A stretch of 64,000 nucleotides of DNA from Beroe forskalii (GCA_011033025.1 WFMF01000177.1:288089-352088), one strand, 5' to 3'; shown: positions 1 to 11,666, counted from the stretch's first letter. Made by a program: numbers and translations. The notes: generated by a model not told the origin, from the sequence alone.

Positions 1-286
1 CCTAAGTAACTGTACGACTCGCTCCCGACTACCGGTACTGGAAGCTGGTTTTATCATGATTATTATTAAAATAAGCTGGGAGTGTCTCTCCCCACGAGGT
101 TAGTACACGTACATTATAAATCCCAGTCAATGATTTGCAGCCCACTTTTAGTACGACCGTTTTGGTTAATTCATCGAGCTGACCTTTGGACATGTCATTA
201 TTTTAAGCGAGTCTAGTTTATATTAGAACGTCTTCCATGCACTATACACGGAGCTAGGCCTTTTAAACCTTTCCTTTCAACGGTAC
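1..286. other. Leading unique sequence, no gene seen
   Basis: No open frame, splice pattern or repeat that I can support. It ends where the 18-bp satellite begins. Confidence 0.5.
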
Positions 287-1470
287 GTGTCCAGTGTTTA
301 TTCAGTGTGCAGTGTTTATTCAGTGGTGTTTATTCAGTGTGCAGTGTTTATTCAGTGTGCAGTGTTTATTCAGTGCGCAGTGTTTATTCAGTATGCAGTG
401 TTTATTCAGTGTGCAGTGTTTATTCAGTGCGCAGTGTTTATTCAGTGCGCAGTGTTTATTCAGTGTCCACTGTCCAGTGTTTATTCATTGTGCAGTGTTT
501 ATTCAGTGTGCAGTGTTTATTCAGTGTCCAGTGTTTATTCAGTGCGCAGTGTTTATTCAGTCACCAGATTTTATTCAGTGTTACAGTGTTTATTCAGTGT
601 GCAGTGTTTATTCAGTGTGCAGTGTTTATTCAGTGTTACAGTGTTTATTCAGTGTGCAGTGTTTATTCAGTGTGCAATTTTCATTTAGTGTCCAGTGTTT
701 ATTCAGTGTACAGTGTTTATTCAGTGTCCAGTGTTTATTCAGTGTGCAGTGTTTATTCAGTGTGCAGTGTTTATTCAGTGTGCAGTGTTTATTCAGTGTG
801 CAGTGTTTATTCAGTGTGCAGTGTTTATTCAGTGTGCAGTGTTTATTCAGTGCGCAGTGTTTATTCAGTGTCCAGTGTTTATTCAGTGCGCAGTGTTTAT
901 TCAGTCACCAGATTTTATTCAGTGTTACAGTGTTTATTCAGTGTGTAGTGTTTATTCAGTGTGCAGTGTTTATTCAGTGTCCAGTGTTTATTCAGTGTAC
1001 AGTGTTTATTCAGTGTGCAATGTTTATTCAGTGTCCAGTGTTTATTCAGTGTGCAGTGTTTATTCAGTGCGCAGTGTTTATTCAGTGTCCAGTGTTTATT
1101 CAGTGTGCAGTGTTTATTCAGTGTGCAGTGTTTATTCAGTGTCCAGTGTTTATTCAGTGCGCAGTGTTTATTCAGTGTGCAGTGTTTATTCAGTGTGCAG
1201 TGTTTATTCAGTGTGCAGTGTTTATTCAATATTCAGTGTGCAGTGTTTATTCAGTGCGCTAATGTTTATTCAGTGTGCAGTGTTTATTCAGTTATCGTCA
1301 CGAGTGTTTATTCAGTGCACAGTGTTTATTCACGAGGCGAAGCAGTGTTTATTCAGTGTGCCAAGCCATGTTTATTCAGCCCATGTGAGGAAAACGATAG
1401 TAAAACTTATTTGCATGAGCATTTTAATTGCAAAATGTAGTGTTTATTCAGTGTGCAGTGTTTTTTCATG
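287..1470. repeat. 18-bp satellite array, first block
   Basis: Head-to-tail copies of an 18-bp unit, approximately TGTTTATTCAGTGTGCAG, with two-base variation at the GTGTGC/GTGCGC/GTGTCC positions. Because 18 is a multiple of 3 and no frame of the unit contains a stop, several frames stay open for hundreds of bases on both strands. These open frames (repeats such as QCLFSV or LNKHCT) are a by-product and not genes. A longer higher-order segment, marked by the variants TCACCAGATTTTATTCAG, GTTACAG and GCAATTTTCATTTAG, recurs near 541-700, 887-930, 2700-2790 and 2833-2960. Copies become degenerate after about 1370. Confidence 0.95.
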
Positions 1471-2640
1471 AGCATTTTATTCAGTGCAAAATGCTCTATT
1501 ATAAATTATTGCACTTTCGATGAAAACCTTTTTGTTCGTCAATTCAGTGACTTATGAAAGGTGAAAAGATGAATCACAGCTGCTATGTTTATTCAGTGCA
1601 GTGTTTATTCAGTGCAGTGACACGCAGTGGCAGCTACAAATCATGTTTATTCAGTGTGTGCAGTGTGCAGTGTTTATTCAGTGTACGTGTTTATTAGAAT
1701 AAAGTGATTTGTTTACTAAAGGAACGAAACAATGAAAATTATAATACAAATAATCAGCAATCACTGAAGTGAAGGATGGTTCATGAACAGAAATAATTGA
1801 TAATTTAATGAATTATTCAGTGTCCAGTATGTTTCAGAGCATTATTGTACGATTAAAAATGCAACAACAAAAACAATATCGATCAAAGAATCAATACATG
1901 CAGAGTAAATGGACTTTTCTGTGTAAACAAGTAAAGCAGAGCCAGAACGGCGAAACAAAACAGAAACTGTGAATGAGAGAATGAGAAACCGTTTGCTGAA
2001 GGATAGTGCTCAGAAACCAGTGGCACGTGTTTATTCAGTCACCATGATTTATTCAGTAACAGTGGCAGTGTGCGAGTCACGTGTTTATTCAGTGTGTGCA
2101 GTGTTTATTCAGTGTGCATTTGATTTGGTATACATTTGCTAGTGCAGTGTTTGAAGAGTACAATACACTGAAACTATAAGTTTAGAGACAGTGAATTTAT
2201 TTCGCAGTGATTCTGTGTGTCTATTCAGTGTCCAGTGTTTATTCAGTGGCTGAACCCTCACGCAATTCAGTGTCCGGACGAATGTATGTATAAAATCATA
2301 GTGCACGTTTATCAGGTCCATTTTGGGATGTTTTCAGGCGTTGGCTCAGGTGTTTATTCAGTGCCAGTGTTTATGCAGTGTTTATTCAGTGTTTATTCAG
2401 TGCAGTGTGTATATATTAGTGAAAACGTCAGGGTTCTATGATAGTATAATCATCATCCATAACTATTCAGAGCATATTTTTAGAGTGCAATAATAGAACT
2501 TATTTGCAGTGTGCAGTGTTTAATTCAAAATGCTCTATTATAAATTATTGCACTTTCGAACAACAGTTTTTTTCATGAGCATTTAATTGCAAAATGCACT
2601 AGTTATTGCACGATGAGCAGAAATGATGCCAAAACAAACA
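1471..2640. repeat. Interspersed single monomers of the 18-bp satellite in AT-rich sequence
   Basis: Isolated or paired TGTTTATTCAGTG monomers occur near 1585-1690, 2028-2115, 2220-2250 and 2350-2405, separated by otherwise unique AT-rich sequence. The phrase TGCTCTATTATAAATTATTGCACTTTCGA occurs in two blocks, near 1490 and again near 2530, so the spacer sequence is itself partly duplicated. No gene is supported here. Confidence 0.7.
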
Positions 2641-3290
2641 ATCAAATCATTCAGTGTGCAGTGTTTATTCAGCTTATAAGTACCCTCAAAATTGGCTAAT
2701 CAGTGTTACAGTGTTTATTCAGTGTGCAGTGTTTATTCAGTGTGCAATTTTCATTTAGTGTCCAGTGTTTATTCAGTGTACAGTGTTTATTCAGTGCGCA
2801 GTGTTTATTCAGTGTCCAGTGTTTATTCAGTGCGCAGTGTTTATTCAGTCATCAGATTTTATTCAGTGTTACAGTGTTTATTCAGTGTGCAGTGTTTATT
2901 CAGTGTGCAATTTTCATTTAGTGTCCAGTGTTTATTCAGTGTACAGTGTTTATTCAGTGTACAATGTTTATTCAATATTCAGTGTCCAGTGTTTATTCAG
3001 TGAGCAGTGTTGATACAGTGCGCAGTGTTTATTCAGTGTCCAGTGTTTATTCAGTGTGCAGTGTTTATTCAGTGTGCAGTGTTTATTCAGTGTCCAGTGT
3101 TTATTCAGTGCGCAGTGTTTATTCAGTGTGCAGTGTTTATTCAGTGCGCAGTGTTTATTCAGTGTGCAGTGTTTATTCAGTGTGCAGTGTTTATTCAGTG
3201 CCCAGTGTTTATTCATTGTACAATGTTTATTCAGTGTCCAGTGTTTATTCAGTGTGTAGTGTTTATTCAGTGTGCAGTGTTTATTCATTC
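2641..3290. repeat. 18-bp satellite array, second block
   Basis: Dense copies of the same 18-bp unit as the first block, with the same higher-order variant segment appearing twice at the start. Open frames on both strands are repeat artefacts. Confidence 0.93.
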
Positions 3291-4361
3291 AGATCCACTG
3301 TGTGTATTATATGCGCGTGTGTAGGGTTCATTCAATGTTTATTGTTTGTTTATTAGGGTATGTTCAGTGTTAAACGTACCGTATTGATCGGTGTGGTAAT
3401 TAAACCCGTTTATGAGTTAAAATATAACCTGAAGGCTGATTTTCACGTTTAACTATATAATAATACTGCGAGAGTATTATTTACTTATTTGATATGCATG
3501 ATATATGTTTTACAAAGTGTGGACAGGTTTACGCATACAATTCCTGGAAATACAGTATTTTAAATTTAGTTTAAAATTAAAACGGCGATTTAGATTACAT
3601 CAGCTATTTGTTCTTTGTTTTGTTTTTGAGGCGGCCTTGTGCCTTGGTCTATTACCAGTCTAGTACAAACCTAACGTAGGAAATGTTGCTCTCGGAAAAT
3701 TTGTATATCTACATTGTCATTTAGCTACATGTGAAATTAAACCCTATCGGATTTTCTAAACTCCTATGCCTTGTTACATATTATACGCATCATTAAATTC
3801 TTAAATACATGAACTTCATCATAATATAAATATTGCACTTACATACTGACTTACAGGAAATAGATTTCTAAAAACCGCTCTATCTGGCCATGTCGTAGGT
3901 TCAAGTGACACGTCCATCTATTTATCTAGGACGCAGATGTGTTAGGTATTACAACAAGAGGCGTGTATATCGCAACATTATTACCAGAAGGCGTAGAGCG
4001 AAGCCTGTACGGAGCCCTACGGTTTCAGTTCCTTGTTTATCCTTCTTTATCTATATTTACTTCTTTAGAATTAACTATTTATGTGATTAATCATCATTGT
4101 AAGTTATTGCTGACAATGTTTCTTATTGTTTTGTAGCAGCCCAGGACGAACATATCAGTCCAACAGTCAGACATTTACACTGTATCTCCTAGTGTACCAG
4201 ATGAGTAGGGTTCAAGTTTCACTAAACAGTTTCTCCCAGTTTCTTCAAACTGATCACATTGGCAATGTGCTTCACCCCCGGCCTTACGATATGTTACCTC
4301 TTTCCGGAGTACCGGAAGGGGTATTTCTTTTAAATGAGCAAAGTATGGACGGCGCCCTCTA
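3291..4361. other. Unique AT-rich intergenic sequence
   Basis: Only short open frames (the longest are about 60-80 codons near 3905-4362). They resemble no known family and have no splice context or codon signature. I see no RNA gene or repeat of note. Confidence 0.5.
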
Positions 4362-5640
4362 GATTCAGTCCAACCTAGACTCTGATAGGGACAGATTCAA
4401 TCTATCTCAAAATCTGACAGATTAAGTCCATCTTAGACTCTGACAGATTCAGTCCATCTCAGACTCTGACAGATTCAATCCACCTCAGACTAAGACCGAT
4501 ACAATCCATCTCAGACTCTGACAGATTCAGTCCATCTCAAACTCTGACAGATTCAATCCATCTCAGACTCTGACAGATTCAATCCAACTCAGACTCTGAC
4601 AGATTCAATCCATCTCAGACTCTGACAGATCCAATCCAACTCAGACTCTGACAGATTCAATCCCTCTGACACTCTGACAGATTCAATCCATCTCAGACTC
4701 TGACAGATTCAACCCATCTCAGACTCTGACAGATGCAATCCATCTCAGACTCTGACAGATTCAATCCATCTCAGACTCTGACAGATTCAATCCATCTCAG
4801 ACTCTGATAGATTCAATCCATCTCACACTCTGACAGATTCAATCCATCTCAGACTCTGACAGATTCAATCCATCTCAGACTCTGATAGATTCAATCCATC
4901 TCAGACTCTGACAGATTCAATCCATCTCAGACTCTGACAGATTCAGTCCATCTCATACTCTGACATATTCAATCCACTACAGACTCTGACAGATTCAATC
5001 CATCTCAGACTCTGACAGATTCAATCCATCTCAGACTTTGACAGATTCAATCCATCTTAGACTTTGACAGATTCAATCCATCTCAAACTTAGACAGATTC
5101 AATCCATCTCAGACTTAGACAGATTCAATCCATCTGAGACTCTGACAGATTCAGTCCACCTCAGACTTAGACAGATTCAATCCATCTGAGACTCTGACAG
5201 ATTCAATCCATCTCAGACTCTGACAGATACAATCCATCTCAGACTCTGACAGATTCAATCCATCTCAGACTCGCACAGATCCAATCCATCTCAGACTCTG
5301 ACAGTTCAATCCATCTTAGGCTCTGACAGATCCAATCCATCTCAGACTCTGACAGATCCAATCCATCTCAGACTCTGACAGATTCAATCCATCTGAGACT
5401 GACAGATTCAATCCATCTCAGACTCTGACAGATTCAATCCATCTCAGACTCTGACAGATTCAATCCAACTCAGACTCTGACAGATTCAATCCATCTCAGA
5501 CTCTGACAGATTCAATCCAACTCAGACTCTGATAGATTCAATCCATCTCAGACTCTGACAGATTCAATCCATCTGAGACTCTGACAGATTCAATCCATCT
5601 CAGATTCTGACAGTGACAGATTCACTCCATGTCAGATTCT
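4362..5640. repeat. 26-bp minisatellite
   Basis: About 48 tandem copies of a 26-bp unit, approximately GATTCAATCCATCTCAGACTCTGACA, with point variants (CAACTCAG, CATCTGAG, GACTTAG) and a few shortened units. The array begins in degenerate copies after 4365 and ends in a shortened copy near 5640. The unit is not palindromic. Confidence 0.95.
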
Positions 5641-6682
5641 GGAATGACAGATTCTTCTCCTACTCACATCCCCACCGGCAAGAAGAAACATGATGACTGT
5701 CTAGATCATTCAGAGAGATAACCTGGTAAATATAAATACCACAACTATTTAAATACAAGATTTAGATACAAACCTCCTTAATGGTATTAATCAGTAAGCG
5801 TTTTTACAACGAATTAGATTTGGAGATTTGTGAAAAGAATTCTCATTAGGACTAGAAAGTAACGCTCGGCATGTGTGGCACTTGCTAGACTGTCGCAAAT
5901 CTCTAGATAAAAGAGCTACGTTATATCATGTGCCTTCCATCCAGTTACTATGAACTATGATAAACACTTGGCAGACACACGAAAATACCAAGAGAGAAGT
6001 GGCAAAACCAGACGGTTAAATTACAACTTATACGTGTGCGTGTGTGTGGCAATTTGTTCAGCCAACATCACTTATAAAAACGGTCCCAGTAACATCTGGA
6101 AATATCTTGCAATTTCATAGCTTTATACTATTAAATAGTTCATTTAATCAAGTCCTCAGTCATTTAAAGTCCAGCGATTAAATTGAGTTAACGAGTGATG
6201 TACGTTGCATGACTCAGTGACTCATGCATAATTAACATTCTGTGTAAACATGATAACTTTAATGGTGGGTAAATCAGGTTAAAATAGACGTAATTTCGTC
6301 GTCTTGCGTTGGAAACATAATGGCCGATAGCTACAAACACAAGTTATTTTAGATGCACTCAACCTAACGTGTGCTGCACGAGTTAATTTCTGTTAATGCC
6401 ATCATTATCTCTTTTTATTACACTTCAAATTTCTTGTTTTTTCCGTTAATTGATTGCAGACGGTAGTGGCTTTGAACAAAACGTGTTTTATTTTCTCCAG
6501 TTTTTCGCCGTGTTGGTGTAAGTTAGTCTTACTATCCTGTCCTCCTATCCAGCTTTTCAGTAGGGGTGTAATCTCATCTGCTGCCTATAGTTGAATTAAT
6601 ATACATACAATTAAATCATACACTATGTAAAGGAAGTAGTTTCATTCTTAGGACTTGGTTATCACGTTTCGTTGTAAAGTTG
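5641..6682. other. Unique intergenic sequence
   Basis: AT-rich sequence with no supported gene or repeat. Confidence 0.5.
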
Positions 6683-7173
6683 TAAGGGGGTGCACACACG
6701 TGGCTTATAAGCCATGGATTATAAGCCATGGCTTATAAGCTACGTGTGTGCTGTCGATAACTTACCCATGGACTATTATCCATACGTGTCTTGGGTGAAA
6801 GTATCGACTATACTCTACAAAAGTGTGGAGATTAGTCCATAGTCTTAAAGCTTGTAAGCCACGTGTGTCTTGTAGACTATAGTCGACACTGTACATAATT
6901 CCGAGAAAAGTTGTATACATTAACGCTAGCCAATCAGAACGCTGTATCACGCGTGTCATTAACCAATCAAAAGCAAGAAAAGTGATAGGGGTTATGTTTC
7001 CGAAGAGCATCCGATTCAAAATTTCATCAATCAATTTCGGGGACTCAGAAGAAACTGCTTTCGATATTTTAAAATGTGTGACAATTTATGCTCCACGTCG
7101 TGTGTCTTCACCCAAAACTGGCGCGTAGACTATAGTCGACATGGCTTATAATCCACGTGTGTGCAGCCCCTAA
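6683..7173. mobile_element. Harbinger-like MITE with TAA target duplication
   Basis: The ends at 6686-6715 and 7141-7170 are inverted repeats matching at 28 of 30 positions; the outer part reads GGGGNTGCACACACGTGG. TAA lies directly outside both ends (6683-6685 and 7171-7173), the target duplication expected of PIF/Harbinger elements. Inside are further subterminal motifs in both orientations, CACGTGTGTCTTG and GACTATAGTCGAC. At about 485 bp and without a transposase frame it is a non-autonomous element. The 90-codon minus-strand frame inside it (6762-7034) matches nothing I recognise. Confidence 0.85.
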
Positions 7174-7597
7174 GTCTCGATTTGATGCATTCTTTGATTA
7201 CCGCGATTCACTTGTAGTTGTACTGGTTTGATCAACAAGTCAGACTGATTAGTGATTAGTGATTATTGAAAAAAATATAATCATAAAATCACGAGCGTTA
7301 TCAAATACCTGATCAGTGCATTATGCACCTTCCAAGCGTGTTTATGCTATGTCTTCAAAAACCCTATAGGCACCAGGGTACCGTGTGCAATAAATTATTG
7401 CGCACTGTAGTGCCGATATCTGAATTTATTACGCACTGTAGGTCATAATAATTTATTATGGTGCAGTAGAACAGTGCATAACAATTTATTTCACACAGTT
7501 GAGCAAACAGTACCTTCAAATCTTGATTTAAAACATTTCCTTGTGTTTGAAAATATTGTCATTTTTTCGAGTAATTACGGTGCATAATTCAGTTTAA
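7174..7597. repeat. Intergenic sequence with short AT-rich inverted motifs
   Basis: Between about 7375 and 7500 the motifs GTGCAATAAATTATTGC, AATTTATTACGCACTGTA and CATAACAATTTATT alternate in both orientations around GCACTGTAG. This is probably a degenerate small hairpin element. The remainder shows nothing recognisable. Confidence 0.4.
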
Positions 7598-7728
7598 TAA
7601 CTCGTAAAAGTTACTAAACTCAGCATTAAAAAACCTCGGCCTTCGGCCTCGGTTTTTCAATGCCATATTACACACTCGGGCCTTCGGCCCTCGTGTGTAA
7701 TATTACGTTTAGTAACTTTTACTCGTTA
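7598..7728. repeat. Nested hairpin element: outer stem with two inner hairpins
   Basis: A perfect 16-bp outer stem pairs GTAAAAGTTACTAAAC (7604-7619) with its complement at 7707-7722. Within it lie two independent hairpins. The first (7623-7663) has arms GCATT-AAAAACC and GGTTTTT-AATGC around a CCTCGGCC-TTC-GGCCTCGG core. The second (7666-7702) has a perfect 10-bp stem, TATTACACAC with GTGTGTAATA, around GGGCC-TTC-GGCCC. The folded form would be a three-way junction. The cores read as CGAGGC..GCCGAG on the other strand, linking this element to hairpins at 26.9, 44.0 and 55.1 kb. Confidence 0.85.
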
Positions 7729-8548
7729 CTAAACATTGAGACCATCAAGCTGTTATTTTACAATGATGTTGTTTAAAGGAGAGATTTATTCATTCACCAT
7801 GATATTATATTAAATCATGGGGATATAGGTCATTCAATAGCACGAAATTATGGCACAACATGGCATGAATACCTGACTTAATGATATTAATGTTTAATTA
7901 GTATCCGATTGTATTCTATTAGGATTATTCAGGTCCGGCCGTTTTCCGCTTGCTTCTCCGTTTCCTCGCCGGCTTCCACTCTTCCTTTCCACAAACTAGA
8001 CATAATACATTGGCATGTATAGTACTAGACTGGCGAGCTTTTTTTTCAATTTATTAATGACAAAATAATTCATGTAATTTATCGTACAGGAATTTTCGAG
8101 TTTGTCAGAAATTACAGGATCTGTGTTCCGTTGGTACCGTATAATTTTAACACATTACAAATATATTATGTTATCCTTACATAACATAATTATATTCCTT
8201 TTCCTGAATTTATAATATTTAATGTTTATGTTACACTCTTTGTGTATATCTTTCAGACCTTGTAACTCTCCAGGAAGGATATCGAATTACAACGCACGTC
8301 CTGTACACATCCAATTAGATGTTGTTATTGGCGCCGGACTGACCACGGCTCCTATTACGTGACCAGTACTCCAACGTGTTGAAGTTATAATTCTTTCCTT
8401 CAACTGCAGAGAACGGTGTTTCCCTGACTTTTGACAGCGCGTTGTTTTTTACTGCTCACCGACACACATACAGAGAGAAGAAGAGAAAGAAGGATAGAGT
8501 TCTCTTCGTTGTTTTTGCCGTTTCCACTCTCGGGTTTCTCTTTCTCTC
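7729..8548. other. Upstream region of the Kv channel gene
   Basis: AT-rich sequence becoming GC- and purine-rich from about 8400. It presumably contains the promoter and 5' UTR of the channel gene, but I cannot place a start site or core promoter element. Confidence 0.35.
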
Positions 8549-10324
8549 TTGCTGTACTGCTGTACACACATGATGCTTTCTATCAGGGCGTCTCTTGCAA
8601 AAGAAAACGAAGACACCGAGTCGGAAACGTCCCGTCGAACAGACGTGACGGATCACATCAAGAACCGTCTCCGTCGTCTGAAGAACCTCCGTCTAACGGA
8701 ACTCCGACTGAAGAACCAGAAACCCTCCGACAGGGGGGAGACGCCCCCCAAAGCAACCCCACAAGAGGAAGACTCGGTAGACGACGGGGAACCGAGGAAG
8801 AAGCTGAAGACTCTCCTCAAGGAGAAGGGCTTCACGTTTGTAATAGACGATCAGCGCCGGGTTGACGGCGAGATGCGATGCTTTCCTGAGGAGTTTTCCT
8901 TCGATGACATCCTTAAGATCAACGTGGGTGGGTTGGTGTACGAAACGAGACGCAGTACGCTGCAGCGGTTTCCGAGCACCCTTTTGGGGGGCGAGAGTAT
9001 CGAGCAGTACTACTACAAGTCGTGCAATATGTACTTCCTGGACAGACACCGCACAGCCTTCAGCAGCATCCTGTCCTACTACCAGAGCGGGGGCCTGCTC
9101 TCCATCCCCACCACCATCCACCCTCTTGTCTTCCTGGAGGAAGCCAGGTTCTTCCAGCTCGGGGCACGGATAATCAACAAGCTGGAGCAACCCTTCTACG
9201 TGAGGCAGGCCTCCACTGCTGACACCATGAAGGAGAAGGTTTACCAGGCGTTGGAGGATCCCAACTCGTCGCAGATAGCCAAGGGCATAGCGTTCTTCGA
9301 TCTGGGCTGCATTCTCACAGCCATTGCGCTGATATGCATCAAATCTCTGCCGAGGTTTTCTGAAATTGACAGAGGAGATTACCGGTATGTTCCCGATATG
9401 TCAGGAGGCTACGAAACCGTTTTCTTCCTCTTGGAAACCATCTGCGTTATCTGGTTCACGGGCGAGTTGCTCACTCGGTTTTGTGTGTGCCCCAAGAAGT
9501 TGGACTTCGGTAAAAACATTCTCAACTGGGTGGACATGATGTCGATCATGCCGTTCTACCTCGAGTTGATGGTAACCAGTAATGCACACGTGCTCCTGGT
9601 CATACGGATCATACGATTCACTAAAATATTCAGAATATTCAAGTTGTCCAAGCACTTCAGAGGGCTGATTGCGCTGGGACTGGCTCTGAGACACTCCATC
9701 AGTGAAATCCTCGTGCTGTTCGTCTTCCTGTTCGTGGCAGTGCTGTTCTTCGCCACCATCGGATACTTCTCCGAAGTGAATCTGCTGAAGAACTGCCCTC
9801 TGTACGAGAACGCAACGAAGGAGGAGCAGGAAGATCTGCCGAAGTGTACTGACTTCAAGAGTGTCATCGGGTCCTTCTGGTGGGCTATTGTTACTATAAC
9901 CAGTGTGGGGTATGGGGATGAAGCCCCCAAGACAGTGGTCGGGATGCTGAGTGGGGCTCTGTGTGCTATCACTGGGATTATATTCGTGGCGTTGCCAGTT
10001 CCCATCATCGTGTCCCGGTTCAACTACTTCCTCCAACTGGAGAACGACAAGTGCAGGGTGGCTGCAGATGAGGACATCTCCATCTTCAACCACCCTCTCT
10101 ACAACCCTGAGCTGAGAGCCAGCAAGAGGAAGAAACCTTCAACTGATCAGGGTGCTCAGCTGAAGAGGAATAACAGCAATAATCCAGATCAGGACAACCC
10201 GCTGAAGAGAAGTAACAGCAATAATCCTGATCAGGACAATCCACTCAAGAGGAATAACAGCAATAACACTGAACAAGGAAATAACGGCAAGTCAGTGGAT
10301 ATCGAACTAGGCATCATAGAGTGA
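8549..10324 (+). CDS. Shaker-type voltage-gated potassium channel (Kv1-like), intronless
   Basis: A single uninterrupted frame of 591 codons encodes a complete Kv alpha subunit, which forms tetrameric, voltage-opened K+ channels in the plasma membrane. A basic/acidic N-terminal stretch (1-115) precedes the T1 tetramerisation domain (about 119-215, beginning DDILKINVGGLVYETRR). T1 lacks the HCCC zinc-site residues of Kv2-Kv4, which points to Kv1. Transmembrane segments are S1 about 247-265, S2 289-311, S3 324-341, S4 347-370 and S5 383-405. S4 has a basic residue at every third position from R353 (R353, R356, K359, R362, K365, K368). The filter TSVGYGDEAP (451-460) follows, then S6 with PVPIIVSRFNYF (483-494). 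The C-tail carries three 14-residue repeats (LKRNNSNNPDQDNP type, about 528-569). The start is either the first ATG or the pair at codons 8-9; the latter would remove seven residues. The third S4 charge is Lys instead of the usual Arg. Confidence 0.95.
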   Translation: MLYCCTHMMLSIRASLAKENEDTESETSRRTDVTDHIKNRLRRLKNLRLTELRLKNQKPSDRGETPPKATPQEEDSVDDGEPRKKLKTLLKEKGFTFVIDDQRRVDGEMRCFPEEFSFDDILKINVGGLVYETRRSTLQRFPSTLLGGESIEQYYYKSCNMYFLDRHRTAFSSILSYYQSGGLLSIPTTIHPLVFLEEARFFQLGARIINKLEQPFYVRQASTADTMKEKVYQALEDPNSSQIAKGIAFFDLGCILTAIALICIKSLPRFSEIDRGDYRYVPDMSGGYETVFFLLETICVIWFTGELLTRFCVCPKKLDFGKNILNWVDMMSIMPFYLELMVTSNAHVLLVIRIIRFTKIFRIFKLSKHFRGLIALGLALRHSISEILVLFVFLFVAVLFFATIGYFSEVNLLKNCPLYENATKEEQEDLPKCTDFKSVIGSFWWAIVTITSVGYGDEAPKTVVGMLSGALCAITGIIFVALPVPIIVSRFNYFLQLENDKCRVAADEDISIFNHPLYNPELRASKRKKPSTDQGAQLKRNNSNNPDQDNPLKRSNSNNPDQDNPLKRNNSNNTEQGNNGKSVDIELGIIE

Positions 10325-11666
10325 TGGTACTAAAATAGTGAACCTCTAGTGACCTCAGATAATAATTGATGATAGCATGTTGTTTTATTTCCAAGCTTGT
10401 TCAGAGCTATCATCTTTCCTAGATATAATGATATCAATTGGTACGGAACTCAGTCAAAGATATTTGATGTTTTCATAGATTGGGAAAATCACTGTTCCCA
10501 GCGATCATGATATTGTTATATTATGAATGATTTACAGAAAAATAACTACTTTATAATTTTATAATCTATATCAATATATTTCTTACAGTCATTTGAGCTT
10601 CAGATGGACTTAAAATTAATTTACCGAATTTAATTTTCATGGATTATTATATAATTTCAAAATAGTATTCATCGAAACTCAAAATGTTGTTCAATTAATT
10701 ATTAAAGAGAGAATTTTACTTTCATATCATTCAATTACCGATCTGTAAAGAAGAAAATTCAATTGTAGTGATCATTTTCAATCATTCGTTGACTTTTTTT
10801 ATAACTTGGTTACTTTTGCGTCATTATTTGAGAATATAAGGTAGAAGTACTGAAATTTAAATGAAGGTGATAGAACACACCTCCTTTGCCAAGGCCTGTC
10901 AACTCCTTGCTAACATTTTATAGGGCTTCTTGACAGTTGACACAAACACGAAGTATTAACAATGTTACATTAACAGTCAGGCAATTAAGTATTTACTAAA
11001 TTATGTACAACTCAACGAAAGTTGGCTATTTTGCTGACCATAACGAAGTCACCTGTAATTGGTCATGATTGGAGTTAGACTCTACGGAATGATATCAGGT
11101 AAATCTAATCAGCTGAATCTTGACGTAAAATTGGTGCCTTGTTAGACCTAGGCTAGTGCAACAAAATTTCTTGTTATATATTCATTTTTCAATAATTTTC
11201 CAGTCGCATAATTGTCAAAGTTTACGACCGTACTTGTCATGTGTTAGACAGTGTTACTTTAATTCTTTATAAGTTTAGAGCCGCTTCGTACTTCTGACTC
11301 GGCCAGTAATTAGAGTTTTCAAAAAGTAATTCTGGATTTAACAGTGCCCTCCGGAATGCTTTATACATGAAAATTAGAGAGAATTGTAAGTCTCAATGTT
11401 TCGGAGGAAGAGCAGATGACAGGACCTGTCTTAGCAAGCAGTGACACGATCAGCAGCTTCTGAGTAGGGTCCATGAAGAGGATGATGGATTTTATTATTA
11501 GATCGTGTACACTGTACATATTATACATCGCATTGTTAAATGTACGGTACTCTGTACAACGTGGATTGTTACGCTAGAGCTCGGTCAGCAATGCAGTAAC
11601 TCAATCTTAGAAAGCAATTACTGCGTGATGTACATCACTACAACCAAATGATGTGCTACATACCCA
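10325..11666. other. 3' flank of the Kv gene and intergenic sequence
   Basis: AT-rich. It contains no supported exon. In particular I found no continuation of the minus-strand RAD54L2-like gene here. Confidence 0.5.

Noticed and set aside
287-3324. Long open frames on both strands over the 18-bp satellite
   Set aside because: The unit length is a multiple of three with no stop in these frames, so openness is automatic; there is no codon diversity.
3905-4362. Overlapping 60-80-codon frames
   Set aside because: No similarity, splice context or codon pattern; expected by chance at this length.
8431-8865. 144-codon frame overlapping the Kv start
   Set aside because: It is an out-of-frame shadow of the channel gene; the T1-to-S6 frame is decisive.
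9401-10093. 230-codon minus-strand frame opposite the Kv gene
   Set aside because: Antisense shadow of a GC-rich coding region; no family features.
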